From: Palsa-892 sp035555855 | Lineage (GTDB): Bacteria > Pseudomonadota > Alphaproteobacteria > Rhizobiales > Xanthobacteraceae | Direction of reading: 5' to 3' | NCBI GenBank assembly: GCA_035555855.1 | Contig: DATMGD010000048.1 | Location: 1-64,000 of the forward strand | DNA: 64,000 bases | Part shown: positions 15,905 to 24,552 of the stretch, piece after piece | Position numbering within the stretch: position 1 is the stretch's first letter | Layout of the letters: each line of letters opens with the position of its first letter | Notes under the pieces: generated by a model | Databases searched by the model: none | Seen by the model: the letters and a program-made list of their open reading frames with translations, nothing else | What the model was told of the DNA's origin: nothing | Translations under genes and position numbers: made by a program

Positions 15905-16855
15905 ATGCATCCCGCACTTTCCGTCATCCTCTTCACCACGCTGTCGGGCGCCGGCTATGGGCTTCTGTCATGGGCCGGGCTTTATGCAATCGCGGGCTAT
16001 CTGCCGAACAGCCAGCTCTATGGCTTCATGGTCATGGCGCTCGCGCTCGGCGCGGTGACGGTCGGGCTTTTGTCTTCAACTTTCCATCTCGGCCATCCCG
16101 AGCGCGCGTGGCGCGCCTTCTCGCAGTGGCGCTCGTCGTGGCTGTCGCGCGAGGGCGTCGCTTCCTGCGTCACTTATATTCCGGCGGCGATCTTCGGCAT
16201 CGGCTGGGTTTTCTTCGGCGCGGTCGACGGCGCCTGGGCTTTCGCCGGGTTGATCGCGGCGCTTTGCTCGATCGTCACGGTGATCTGCACAGCGTATATC
16301 TATCGTTCGCTGAAGACGATCCCGAGCTGGTACAACGACTGGGTCGTGCCGAATTACGTCGCGCTCTCGCAGATGACCGGCGCGCTGCTGTTCGCGGCCT
16401 TGAGTAATTTGTTCGGTTACCGGCTGCCGGGCTTGTACTTTCTTGCCGTCGTGACGATCGTCGTGGCTCTCGCCTGCAAGCTCGGTTACTGGCGGCACAT
16501 CGACAGCGCCACGCCGAAAAGCACGATGAATACCGCGACCGGCTTGCCGGGGAATGTCCGGCTGTTTGAAGCGCCGCACACTTCGGAAAACTATCTGATG
16601 AAAGAGATGGGTTACCGGATCGCGCGCAAACATGCACAGAAACTGCGACAGATCGCGATGGTTCTCGCTTTCCTCATCCCCGCGGGCCTGATCGCAGCGG
16701 CGAGCTTGGTCGATAGCGGGCTTGCGACAGTGTGCTCGGTCGTAGCCGCGATTTCGGCAATGGCCGGCGTCTTGACTGAGCGCTGGCTGTTCTTCGCCGA
16801 AGCGAAGCATGCAGTGACGCTGTTCTACGGCCGCACGCTGGATCAGGCGGCCTGA
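15905..16855 (+). CDS. soeC: Sulfite:quinone dehydrogenase, membrane subunit SoeC
   Basis: This 316-residue polytopic protein of the DmsC/NrfD family has about eight transmembrane helices and no haem-ligand pattern expected of cytochrome-type anchors. It begins at an ATG 13 bases after soeB; an earlier in-frame start inside soeB is rejected. The HLGHPERAWRAF segment after helix 2 is typical of DmsC-like anchors. It delivers electrons from sulfite oxidation to the quinone pool and ends just before a strong terminator. Confidence 0.9.
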   Translation: MHPALSVILFTTLSGAGYGLLSWAGLYAIAGYLPNSQLYGFMVMALALGAVTVGLLSSTFHLGHPERAWRAFSQWRSSWLSREGVASCVTYIPAAIFGIGWVFFGAVDGAWAFAGLIAALCSIVTVICTAYIYRSLKTIPSWYNDWVVPNYVALSQMTGALLFAALSNLFGYRLPGLYFLAVVTIVVALACKLGYWRHIDSATPKSTMNTATGLPGNVRLFEAPHTSENYLMKEMGYRIARKHAQKLRQIAMVLAFLIPAGLIAAASLVDSGLATVCSVVAAISAMAGVLTERWLFFAEAKHAVTLFYGRTLDQAA

Positions 16856-16860
16856 AATGA

Positions 16861-16901
16861 AAAAACGCGGCCTTAGATAAAACTAAGGCCGCGCTTTGTT
16901 T
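16861..16901. terminator. Bidirectional intrinsic terminator after soeC
   Basis: An 11-base perfect stem (16866-16876 with 16883-16893) with a six-base loop is flanked by an A-run on the left and CTTTGTTT on the right. It lies between convergent soeC and the ketopantoate-reductase-like gene and can stop transcription from both sides. Confidence 0.9.
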
Positions 16902-16920
16902 CAGGATACCGCGAGGACGA

Positions 16921-17988
16921 TCATGCCGCCTTCTTGCGGTTGGCCTCGAGCCTTGCATCGACGAGCGAGACGATGCCGTCGATCACCGGATGCGAAAGAC
17001 CCTTTTGCTTGGCGATCAACTGCACGAGCTTGTCGGCCCGCTCGATATAGGGCGCGCCGTTGTTGAGCGCGCGCGCCGCTGAAGCGGGGCGGGTGAGGCT
17101 CTCGGCCGCCGCCGCGTATTTCTCGAACGGCACGAGGTCAGAGGGGTTCGCGCCGAGCTTCACGCAAAGATCGTTCACGAAGTTATAGACCGAGCGCGAT
17201 TCCTCGATGTTGGTGTGCACCGCTTCCTTCGCCGTACGCATGCCGTCCTTGGTGATGCAGCGATAGTTACCGGCGAGTAGCATCGCCCATTTGGCGAGCG
17301 GCACGAAAATCGACTCGTGATATTTGAGCTTCACCGGCAGCTCGATCTTGCCTTCCGGCGCATCGAAGCGCACCGCTTCGACATCGGCCTGCAGCTGCTT
17401 GAGGATGTTGTTGTAGCTCTCATTATCGAAACGCGCGACCTTGAAGTTGGTCGGCAGCGTCACCTGCAACACGTTGACCTTCTCCTCCGGCGGGCGCACC
17501 GCCTGCGGATCGGGGCTGCACAGCGTCACGTTGCCGGGCTTGAACGAATCCCACACCGTCGGATCGGTATAGGCGGCCTTCAGCGCATCGTGATCGAGAC
17601 CGGCAATGCGCTTCACATAGGGCAGCGGCGGCATGTTCATGATCGACATGCACGGCTTGCCGGATTTGGCGACGGCATCGAGCAGTTCGCGCACGCCAGG
17701 CGAGCGATATTGCGGCTCCTGCATCGCAAGTCCGATGAGATCGAAGTTGGCGGGGTTCACGTCGGCGGGGCCGGCGGCCGAGACCTTGCCCGGCAGCTTG
17801 CGGGAATCGATTTCGATCTGCTCCTTGCGGCCGCGCACCGGCATCCGCACGCGGAAACCTTCGGCGTTGATGAGATCGGCCTCCGCCGGAAGACAAACCA
17901 GCGTCACATTGTGACCGCCGAACATCAGCTTCGACGCCAGCAGCGATCCATACGATGCGCCGAGAATGAGAATATTATAGCTCGCCAT
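16921..17988 (-). CDS. Ketopantoate reductase (ApbA/PanE)-like dehydrogenase
   Basis: This 355-residue protein has an N-terminal Rossmann fold with LGASYGSLLASKLM near residue 7 and a helical C-terminal region, an arrangement seen in ApbA/PanE and opine-type dehydrogenases. The ATG at 17988 has a CAGGAG ribosome site seven bases ahead, so the TTG six bases upstream is rejected. It is longer than PanE (about 300) and lacks clear pantothenate context, so the substrate is unknown; a 2-keto acid is the likely class. It converges on soeC across a terminator and is therefore not part of that operon, though its closeness leaves a role in the same metabolism possible. Confidence 0.65.
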   Translation of the reverse strand: MASYNILILGASYGSLLASKLMFGGHNVTLVCLPAEADLINAEGFRVRMPVRGRKEQIEIDSRKLPGKVSAAGPADVNPANFDLIGLAMQEPQYRSPGVRELLDAVAKSGKPCMSIMNMPPLPYVKRIAGLDHDALKAAYTDPTVWDSFKPGNVTLCSPDPQAVRPPEEKVNVLQVTLPTNFKVARFDNESYNNILKQLQADVEAVRFDAPEGKIELPVKLKYHESIFVPLAKWAMLLAGNYRCITKDGMRTAKEAVHTNIEESRSVYNFVNDLCVKLGANPSDLVPFEKYAAAAESLTRPASAARALNNGAPYIERADKLVQLIAKQKGLSHPVIDGIVSLVDARLEANRKKAA

Positions 17989-18352
17989 GAGCAACTCCTG
18001 AAATTTCGCGATTGGCCGCGCGCTTGCAGCGGGAAAATTGATTCACTTTCCGTGTTGCGCATGCGCGCCAAAATCGCGCCCGGTTGAAACTGGATTTTGC
18101 AGATCACGAATGAGTTTTATCCGGAAATCCAGCGCTGCGGCGGATAATCATCCCGGATCACGCAAGCGTCAAGCTTGGCGGGCGCGGATAACGTGCTGCA
18201 ACGCAAATTAGTGTCCGTTGTGTCCTGTAAGGACACTTATTGTCCTTGCGTTGCGGTGATACCGAGCAAACGAATCGCTTCAACGAAATTAAAGATCGTT
18301 CCGCATATCGAATTTGAACGACTGTTTCGGCAGGAAATATTGGCGGCTCGAA
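17989..18352. other. 364-base gap with clustered TGTCC repeats
   Basis: No gene is supported. The stretch 18211-18245 has four TGTCC/GGACA units, including a clean inverted repeat GTGTCC-TGTAA-GGACAC at 18220-18236. It lies upstream of the ketopantoate-reductase-like gene and downstream of the efflux outer-membrane gene. It could be an operator for the former or a weak terminator for the latter; there is no U-tract. Confidence 0.5.
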
Positions 18353-19897
18353 TTATTTCGACCGCGAGGAAGCCTGTTGTACCGGCGAATCCGCCAGAAC
18401 TTCCCCGCTCAAGGGATCGATTCGATTCCACCAGCCGCCGCCAAGCGCCTGAAACAGCGCGACGGTATCCGAAAGCCGCGACGCCTGCGCGTCGACGCGG
18501 GCAAGCGACGATTGCAGATAGGCCTGCTGCGCGGTGATCAATGTCGCGATGTTGACCTGGCCAAGCTCGACCTGCTTGCGCACGAGTTCAATATAACGTG
18601 ATGACGAACGCTCGGCAGCGGTCGCAGCATCAATGGCGCGGGCATCGGCCTGCAAGGCGCGCAGAACATCAGCAACATTCCGGAAGGCCGCAAGCACAAC
18701 GCCGCGATACTGCTCGACCGACTGCGCGGCGGCGGCCTCGGCGGCAACCTGCCTGTTTTGCAGCGTGCCGGCATCGAACACCGTTTGCGCGAGGCTGCCG
18801 GCAATCATCCACATGCCGGTGCCGGGCGAGAACAGTTGGGAGAGGGACGCTGCGGTGCTGCCGGCGTTGCCGGTGAGGGTGATCTGCGGCAGGCGATTGG
18901 CGATGGCGACACCAATCTGTGCATTGGCCGAGCGAAGGCTCGCTTCGGCTGCACGAATGTCGGGTCGCTGCCGCACGAGATCGGCAGGCAGGCTGAGCGG
19001 CAGCTTGCGCGGCAGCGTGAAGGACGAGAGTTGAAAATGCGCAACCGGCACGGCGGAGGGCAGCCGTCCCGTCAGCTGCGCGATCAGGTTATGCTGCTGC
19101 GCGAATTGCTTTTCGACCGGCACGAGCAAGAGCTTGGCCTGCGCGACGGCGCTTTCCTGCGCGACGACGTCGGTCATCGCGATCTGGCCTTCGTCGTTCT
19201 GCTTTTTCAGGATGCCGAGCAACTGGCTCTGCAACTCGATGCTGCGGCGAAGAACGGCAATCTGGCCCAGTAGGCGCGCTTCTTCGACCGCAGCCAGCGC
19301 AATGTTCGAGGAAAGCGTGAGATAAGTGCCCTCGCGCTGGAAGAATTGCATCTCGGCGATCGCATCGGCGCTCTCGATCTGCCGCCGCGTGCCGCCCCAG
19401 ATATCGGGAACGAAGGCGACCGTCACTTGCGCCGTGTGCAGGCTGTAGAGCTCCGCATTCGAGGCGACGTTGGATGAAACGATATTTGAAATCTGCTGGC
19501 GGTTGGCATCGAAGCCCGCGCCCACCACAGGAAAGAGCGCGCCGCGCTGGGCAAGCGCATTGGCTTGCGCCACGCGCAGCGCAGCTTCCGCCGCGCCGAC
19601 ATCGGCATTATGCGTGAGGCCGTCGCGGATGAGGTCGCTCAGCTTGCGCGAGCGGAACGCTTCCCACCATTCGGCGGAGATGTCCGCGCCGTGCTCGATC
19701 TTGCGTCCGGCGACGGTATCGCCGTTTGCGCCATTGGGGCCGCGGCCGGTGAGATAGCTCGTCTCCTCCGGGCCTTCGGGCGTCAGGAAATTCGGACCGA
19801 CGGCGCAGCCCGCGAGCAGCGCGGCAAGTGCCGTGCAAGCGAGCAGGCGAGCCCGCAAGCGGGCGCGTATCGGGCGCGGGTCAACCGGCTGCTTCAC
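18353..19897 (-). CDS. RND efflux outer-membrane lipoprotein (NodT/OprM family)
   Basis: This 514-residue TolC-type channel has a lipoprotein signal with lipobox LLAGC near residue 31, followed by two outer-membrane-efflux repeats rich in long amphipathic helices. The GTG at 19897 has a GGAGGG site six bases upstream and gives a 17-base overlap with the pump gene; a longer start would sit deep in that gene. It completes the tripartite export system with the pump and adaptor genes upstream. Confidence 0.9.
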   Translation of the reverse strand: MKQPVDPRPIRARLRARLLACTALAALLAGCAVGPNFLTPEGPEETSYLTGRGPNGANGDTVAGRKIEHGADISAEWWEAFRSRKLSDLIRDGLTHNADVGAAEAALRVAQANALAQRGALFPVVGAGFDANRQQISNIVSSNVASNAELYSLHTAQVTVAFVPDIWGGTRRQIESADAIAEMQFFQREGTYLTLSSNIALAAVEEARLLGQIAVLRRSIELQSQLLGILKKQNDEGQIAMTDVVAQESAVAQAKLLLVPVEKQFAQQHNLIAQLTGRLPSAVPVAHFQLSSFTLPRKLPLSLPADLVRQRPDIRAAEASLRSANAQIGVAIANRLPQITLTGNAGSTAASLSQLFSPGTGMWMIAGSLAQTVFDAGTLQNRQVAAEAAAAQSVEQYRGVVLAAFRNVADVLRALQADARAIDAATAAERSSSRYIELVRKQVELGQVNIATLITAQQAYLQSSLARVDAQASRLSDTVALFQALGGGWWNRIDPLSGEVLADSPVQQASSRSK

Positions 19898-22800
19898 GCG
19901 CGGCCCTCCGCGATGCTTCGGCCGGCGTCCGTTGCGAAAACAGCGCAATCAAGGCGGGCAGCGTGACGAGAATGATGATCGGCGCAAGCAGCATGCCGCC
20001 GACGACGACAACAGCGAGCGGTTTTTGCACCTGCGAGCCGATGCCGTTCGACACCGCGGCGGGCAGCAGCCCGACGCCGGCGATGACGCAGGTCATCAGC
20101 ACCGGGCGCATTTGCAGTTCGCCCGCCCGCAACACCGCGGTGATGCGATCCATGCCACGCTCCAGAAGGCGGTTGTACTGGCTGATGATGATAATGCCGT
20201 CCATCACCGAAATTCCGAACAGGGCGATGAAGCCGATGGCCGCGGAAACGCTGAACGGGAAGCGGGTGACGAAGAGTGCGATTATGCCGCCGACAATGGC
20301 CATGGGAATCACGCTGAGCGCCAACAGCATATCCGGAACCGACCCGAAATTGAGCCACAGCAAAAGCCCGATCAGCGCGATGCTGATCGGTACCACGATC
20401 TGCAGCCGGGCGATGGCGTCCTGCAGGTTCTTGAACTCGCCGACCCATTCGAGCCTTGTGCCCGGCGGCAGGCGGACTTCCTTGGCGATTTTCTCCTCGG
20501 CTTCCTTGATGGTGCTGCCGAGATCGCGCTCGCGCACGCTGAACTTGATCGGCAGGTAGCGTTGCTGCTGCTCGCGATAGATATAGGACGCGCCGGAGAT
20601 GAGCTTGACGTTCGCCACTTCGCGCAGCGGAATCTGGACGATGCCGTTCGGCCCCTGAGCGCCGATCAGGAGGTTATTGATCGCCTCGGCGTTCTTGCGG
20701 AATTGCGGGGCGAGCCGCACCATGATCGGGAAGTGACGATCGCTGCCGTCCTCATAGACGTCGCCGGCGGCAGCGCCGCCGATCGCGACGCGGATGGTCG
20801 AGTTGATGTCGCCGGGTGAAAGCCCGTAACGCGCGGCCCGCGCGCGGTCGATGTCGATCTGGATCGTCGGCTGGCCGAGTGAAGTGAAGATCGCAAGATC
20901 CGTGACGCCCGGCACCGTCGCGAGCACGGCCTTGATTTTCTCGGCCGTGTCGGTGAGCACATGCAGGTCGTTGCCGAATACCTTGATAGAGTTCTCGCCT
21001 TTGACGCCCGACACCTGCTCCGCGACGTTGTCTTGCAGGTATTGTGAGAAGTTGAATTCGATGCCGGGAAATTCTTTCTCGAGCGCTTCCTGGATTTCGC
21101 TGGTGAGCGCCTCCTTGTCGAGGCCGGCGCGCCATTTGCTCGCGGGCTTGAGGGGGGCAAACACTTCGACGTTGAAGAACCCGGCGGCATCGGTGCCGTC
21201 GTCCGGCCGGCCCTGCTGCGAGACGGCGGCCTCAACCTCGGGGAAGCTGCCGATCACTTTGCGGATGCGGTTGGCGTAGCCGTTGCCTTCTTCGAGCGAA
21301 ATCGTCGCCGGCATCGTGCCGCGAATCCAGAGATTGCCTTCTTCGAGCTTCGGCATGAATTCGAGACCGAGCGAACGGCCGAGCAGCGCGGAGACAAGAA
21401 GCAACGCGATCGCACCGCCCGCCACGATTTTTCGTTTCGCTACGGCCCAATGCAGTACGGGGACATAGTAGCGATGCAATGTGCGCACGAACCATGTTTC
21501 GGTTTCGCTGACATGCTCGGGTAGCAGGAAAGCGCAGAGCGCGGGCGTGACGGTGAAGGTCGCAATCAGGCCGCCAGCGAGCGCGTAAGCATAAGTCTTC
21601 GCCATCGGGCCGAAGATGTGGCCTTCGACGCCGCTCAGCGTAAAGAGCGGCAGGAAGCCCGCGATGATGATGGCGGCGGCAAATAAAATCGAGCGTTGCA
21701 CGGCCGAGCCCGCCTGATAGATCGCGAGCAGCTTGCCTTTCAGCCCGACTTCCTCGGAGAGCTTGACGGGCGTCTTGGCGTTCTCGCCGAGCTGCCGGAA
21801 TATTCGTTCGACCATGATGACGGTCGCATCGACGATCAGGCCGAAATCGATCGCACCGACCGAGAGTAAATTGGCGGACTCGCCGCGCAGCACCATGATG
21901 CCGATGGCGAAATAAAGCGCGAACGGAATGGTGGTGGCGACGATGATCGCCGAGCGCAAATCGCCAAGAAAGGCCCATTGCAGGAAGAAGATCAGCAGAA
22001 TGCCCACGATCATGTTGTGCAACACCGTGTGGGTGGTGGTGTTGATGAGATCCTGCCGGTCGTAGATGCGCTCGATCTGCACGCCGGGCGGCAGCACGCC
22101 GGAGCGGTTGATGCGCTCGACCTCGGCTCTCACGCGCTCGATGGTCGGCGAGCTTTGCTGACCGCGCCGCATCAGCACGATGCCTTGCACAATGTCGTCG
22201 TCTTCATTCATGCCGGCGATGCCGAGGCGGGGGAGGTTGCCGACGACGACCGTCGCGACGTCGCGCACCAGCACCGGGTTGCCGCCGGCCTGCGTCAGCA
22301 TCGTGCTGCCGAGATCCTCGATCGAGCGGATCAACCCGACGCCGCGCACGACAGCGGATTGCGAGCCGAGATTGATGGTGTTGCCGCCGACATTGATGTT
22401 GCTGCCGGCGATTGTCTGCATGAGCTGCGGCAGCGTGAGGCCATAGGCGACGAGCTTGCCGAGATCGACTTGCAACTCGAACGTCTTGGTCTTGCCGCCC
22501 CAGCCGACGACGTCGATTACGCCCGGCACGGTGCGGAAGCGGCGTTGCAGCACCCAGTCCTGCAACGTCTTGAGGTCGAGCACGCTGTAGCCCGGCGGAC
22601 CCTTAAGGCGATAGCGGAAAATCTCGCCGATCGGACTGACCGGACTGATCTGCGGCTGCGCGCCGTTGGGGAGCGGGGGCATCTGCGCGAGGCGGTTCAA
22701 TACCTGCTGAAGCGCCTCGTCGTAGCTGTACTCATAGGTGAATTGCAGCTTTACGTCGGAAAGACCGTAAAGCGAGATCGTCCGCAGCACGCGCGTATTC

Positions 22801-23027
22801 GGCAGTCCCGCGATCTGCGTTTCGATCGGGATGGTGATGTAGCGTTCCATTTCCTCGGCCGACAGGCCAGGGCTCTGGGTGATGACATCGACAAGCGGAG
22901 GGACGGGATCGGGATAGGCTTCGATGTTCAGCGCACGAAACGCAAACGTGCCGCCGACCATCGCGGCGAGCAGGATCACCAGCATCAGAATACGATGCTT
23001 CAGTGCCTGCGCAATCAGGGCGTTCAT
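19881..23027 (-). CDS. RND efflux pump, CzcA/CusA-like (heavy-metal type)
   Basis: This 1048-residue inner-membrane proton antiporter has the two-fold RND layout with twelve helices and two large periplasmic domains. Helix 4 carries the acidic triad Asp394, Asp400 and Glu407 in the DFGLIVDATVIMVE motif, the hallmark of metal-exporting (HME) RND pumps; the usual DGA is DAT here. The methionine cluster typical of CusA was not evident to me, so a divalent cation (Co, Zn, Cd, Ni) is more likely than Cu/Ag, but this is inference. It lies between the adaptor and outer-membrane genes in one operon. Confidence 0.9.
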   Translation of the reverse strand: MNALIAQALKHRILMLVILLAAMVGGTFAFRALNIEAYPDPVPPLVDVITQSPGLSAEEMERYITIPIETQIAGLPNTRVLRTISLYGLSDVKLQFTYEYSYDEALQQVLNRLAQMPPLPNGAQPQISPVSPIGEIFRYRLKGPPGYSVLDLKTLQDWVLQRRFRTVPGVIDVVGWGGKTKTFELQVDLGKLVAYGLTLPQLMQTIAGSNINVGGNTINLGSQSAVVRGVGLIRSIEDLGSTMLTQAGGNPVLVRDVATVVVGNLPRLGIAGMNEDDDIVQGIVLMRRGQQSSPTIERVRAEVERINRSGVLPPGVQIERIYDRQDLINTTTHTVLHNMIVGILLIFFLQWAFLGDLRSAIIVATTIPFALYFAIGIMVLRGESANLLSVGAIDFGLIVDATVIMVERIFRQLGENAKTPVKLSEEVGLKGKLLAIYQAGSAVQRSILFAAAIIIAGFLPLFTLSGVEGHIFGPMAKTYAYALAGGLIATFTVTPALCAFLLPEHVSETETWFVRTLHRYYVPVLHWAVAKRKIVAGGAIALLLVSALLGRSLGLEFMPKLEEGNLWIRGTMPATISLEEGNGYANRIRKVIGSFPEVEAAVSQQGRPDDGTDAAGFFNVEVFAPLKPASKWRAGLDKEALTSEIQEALEKEFPGIEFNFSQYLQDNVAEQVSGVKGENSIKVFGNDLHVLTDTAEKIKAVLATVPGVTDLAIFTSLGQPTIQIDIDRARAARYGLSPGDINSTIRVAIGGAAAGDVYEDGSDRHFPIMVRLAPQFRKNAEAINNLLIGAQGPNGIVQIPLREVANVKLISGASYIYREQQQRYLPIKFSVRERDLGSTIKEAEEKIAKEVRLPPGTRLEWVGEFKNLQDAIARLQIVVPISIALIGLLLWLNFGSVPDMLLALSVIPMAIVGGIIALFVTRFPFSVSAAIGFIALFGISVMDGIIIISQYNRLLERGMDRITAVLRAGELQMRPVLMTCVIAGVGLLPAAVSNGIGSQVQKPLAVVVVGGMLLAPIIILVTLPALIALFSQRTPAEASRRAAREAAG

Positions 23028-23046
23028 GGCGCAGCTTGGCTCTGGA

Positions 23047-24345
23047 TCAGGACTGCGATCGGGCCGCGAGGCGATCGATGAACAGGCTGCCGCGCGTGAT
23101 GACCTTTTCGTTGAGGCCGAGGCCTTCGACGACCTGGATCAGCTCGCCGTCGCTCAGCCCCGTCTTCACCGAACGCAACTCGACCGACTGATCGTCGTGC
23201 ACGACCCAAAGCCGCGCCGTATTGCCCTCATAGATCACGGCGCCGCGCGGCACCGCGGCCATCGCGCCCTTGTCCTCGCCGACGACGAGGGTGACGGTCG
23301 CGAACATTTCCGGTGCGAGCAGATTGTCGGTATTGGGGACCGCGGCGCGTACCATGCGGCGGCGGCTCACCGGATCGATTGAAGTTGCAACATAATCAAT
23401 TTTGGCGCGGAATGTTTTGCCCGGTTGGGCGAGCACGGTGAACTTCACATCCTGACCGAGCTTGATTTTCATGGCGTCGCTCTCGCGCACATAGGCGACG
23501 AGCCAGACCGTCGAGAGATCGCCGATCACATAGACAGGATCGCTCGCGCCCGCCGAAACATACTGGCCGGGGCCGACCTTGCGTTGCACGACGGTGCCGG
23601 AAAGGGGAGAGAAGACTTTCGTTTCAGCCGTGATCGCGCCGCTCTTCTGGAAATTGTCGATTTCGGCTTCGCTGCGGCCGATCAGCCGCAAGCGGTTGCG
23701 CATCGCTTCGAACGTCGTCTGCGCGCCGCGAAAATCGTTCTTCGCATTGGTGAGATCGACCTGCGCCTGCTGCCAGTCGCGTAGCGCGCCGGCATTTGCG
23801 TCATAAAGATTGTGCTGCCGGCGCTCGATCGTTTCAGCGAGATTGACCTGCGCACGCGCCTTGTCGACGGCCGCGGCGGCATTGATGAACTCGTTCTGTG
23901 CCTGCACGGTGTCGCTCGCTTCGAGCACGAACAGCGGCTGGCCTTTCTCAACATGATCCCCGGGCGCGGCGGCAAGTTTTGCAATGCGGCCGGTGTACGG
24001 CGCGAAGATCGCCGTCGAGCGATCTTCATCGACCGCGATCTTGCCTTCGGTCACGAGTTCGTCGCGAAACGATTGCGGCGTGACCGGCTCGACGGTGAAT
24101 GAACTCCACTGCACCGCGCTCGGATAGAAGCGGTTGGGGTCGCGCAATGTGGGCTCCGGTACGCTGGCCGAAGCGGTATGCGTGTATTGCCAGACGGCAG
24201 AAACCCCTGCATAGCCGCCGGCCAACAGGACCAGCCCCGCCGCGATCTGTCGCCACGGTAAATTCCGCGCGAACGCATGCCATTGCCGCATATTCATCCC
24301 TACCCAGAGCCCCCTGAAGGTGCGCGCCGACGCGGGCGCGTGCAT
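23047..24345 (-). CDS. RND efflux periplasmic adaptor (CzcB/CusB-like)
   Basis: This is a membrane-fusion protein of up to 432 residues. It has an N-terminal transmembrane anchor (about 31-55), a barrel-sandwich domain (GRIAKLAAAPGDHVEKGQ near 119), a coiled-coil hairpin and a beta-barrel domain. No His/Met-rich metal-binding extension is seen. The start is uncertain: ATG codons at 24297 and 24291 are also reasonable and would remove a short cytoplasmic extension. It heads the efflux operon, opposite the two-component system. Confidence 0.88.
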   Translation of the reverse strand: MHAPASARTFRGLWVGMNMRQWHAFARNLPWRQIAAGLVLLAGGYAGVSAVWQYTHTASASVPEPTLRDPNRFYPSAVQWSSFTVEPVTPQSFRDELVTEGKIAVDEDRSTAIFAPYTGRIAKLAAAPGDHVEKGQPLFVLEASDTVQAQNEFINAAAAVDKARAQVNLAETIERRQHNLYDANAGALRDWQQAQVDLTNAKNDFRGAQTTFEAMRNRLRLIGRSEAEIDNFQKSGAITAETKVFSPLSGTVVQRKVGPGQYVSAGASDPVYVIGDLSTVWLVAYVRESDAMKIKLGQDVKFTVLAQPGKTFRAKIDYVATSIDPVSRRRMVRAAVPNTDNLLAPEMFATVTLVVGEDKGAMAAVPRGAVIYEGNTARLWVVHDDQSVELRSVKTGLSDGELIQVVEGLGLNEKVITRGSLFIDRLAARSQS

Positions 24346-24393
24346 TCTCGATTCTTGTGTTTTGTTTTAGCGGGTCTCTATAACTCGCCACGC

Positions 24394-24411
24394 TTACAGC
24401 AGAATTACGCG
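24394..24411. promoter_or_regulatory. Direct-repeat response regulator box 1
   Basis: Two TTAC half-sites eleven bases apart (TTACAGCAGAATTACGCG) form a direct repeat of the kind bound by OmpR-type regulators. The same 18-base pattern recurs at 24459-24476. It lies about 50 bases upstream of the adaptor gene, in the control region shared with the response regulator gene, and is the likely binding site of that regulator. Confidence 0.6.
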
Positions 24412-24458
24412 TTTGCCGGGGGATTAAGGGGTATGGCGGCTGTGGATTCTCAAAAACC

Positions 24459-24476
24459 TTACACCAACCTTACGCG
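24459..24476. promoter_or_regulatory. Direct-repeat response regulator box 2
   Basis: The sequence TTACACCAACCTTACGCG repeats box 1 with TTAC half-sites again eleven bases apart; the two boxes are 65 bases apart. This box is closer to the response regulator gene, suggesting coupled control of efflux operon and autoregulation. Confidence 0.6.
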
Positions 24477-24552
24477 CCGGATGCGCGGCAAAGCCCGGAT
24501 CGAGGTAATATCGGGAAAATGCCTTGTCTGATCGCCTGAGCGGAATGCACGC

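Noticed and set aside
12293..16855. soeABC as a DMSO, tetrathionate or polysulfide reductase.
   Set aside because: SoeA lacks a Tat signal and the operon sits beside suyAB, which produces sulfite; sulfite oxidation is the simpler reading.
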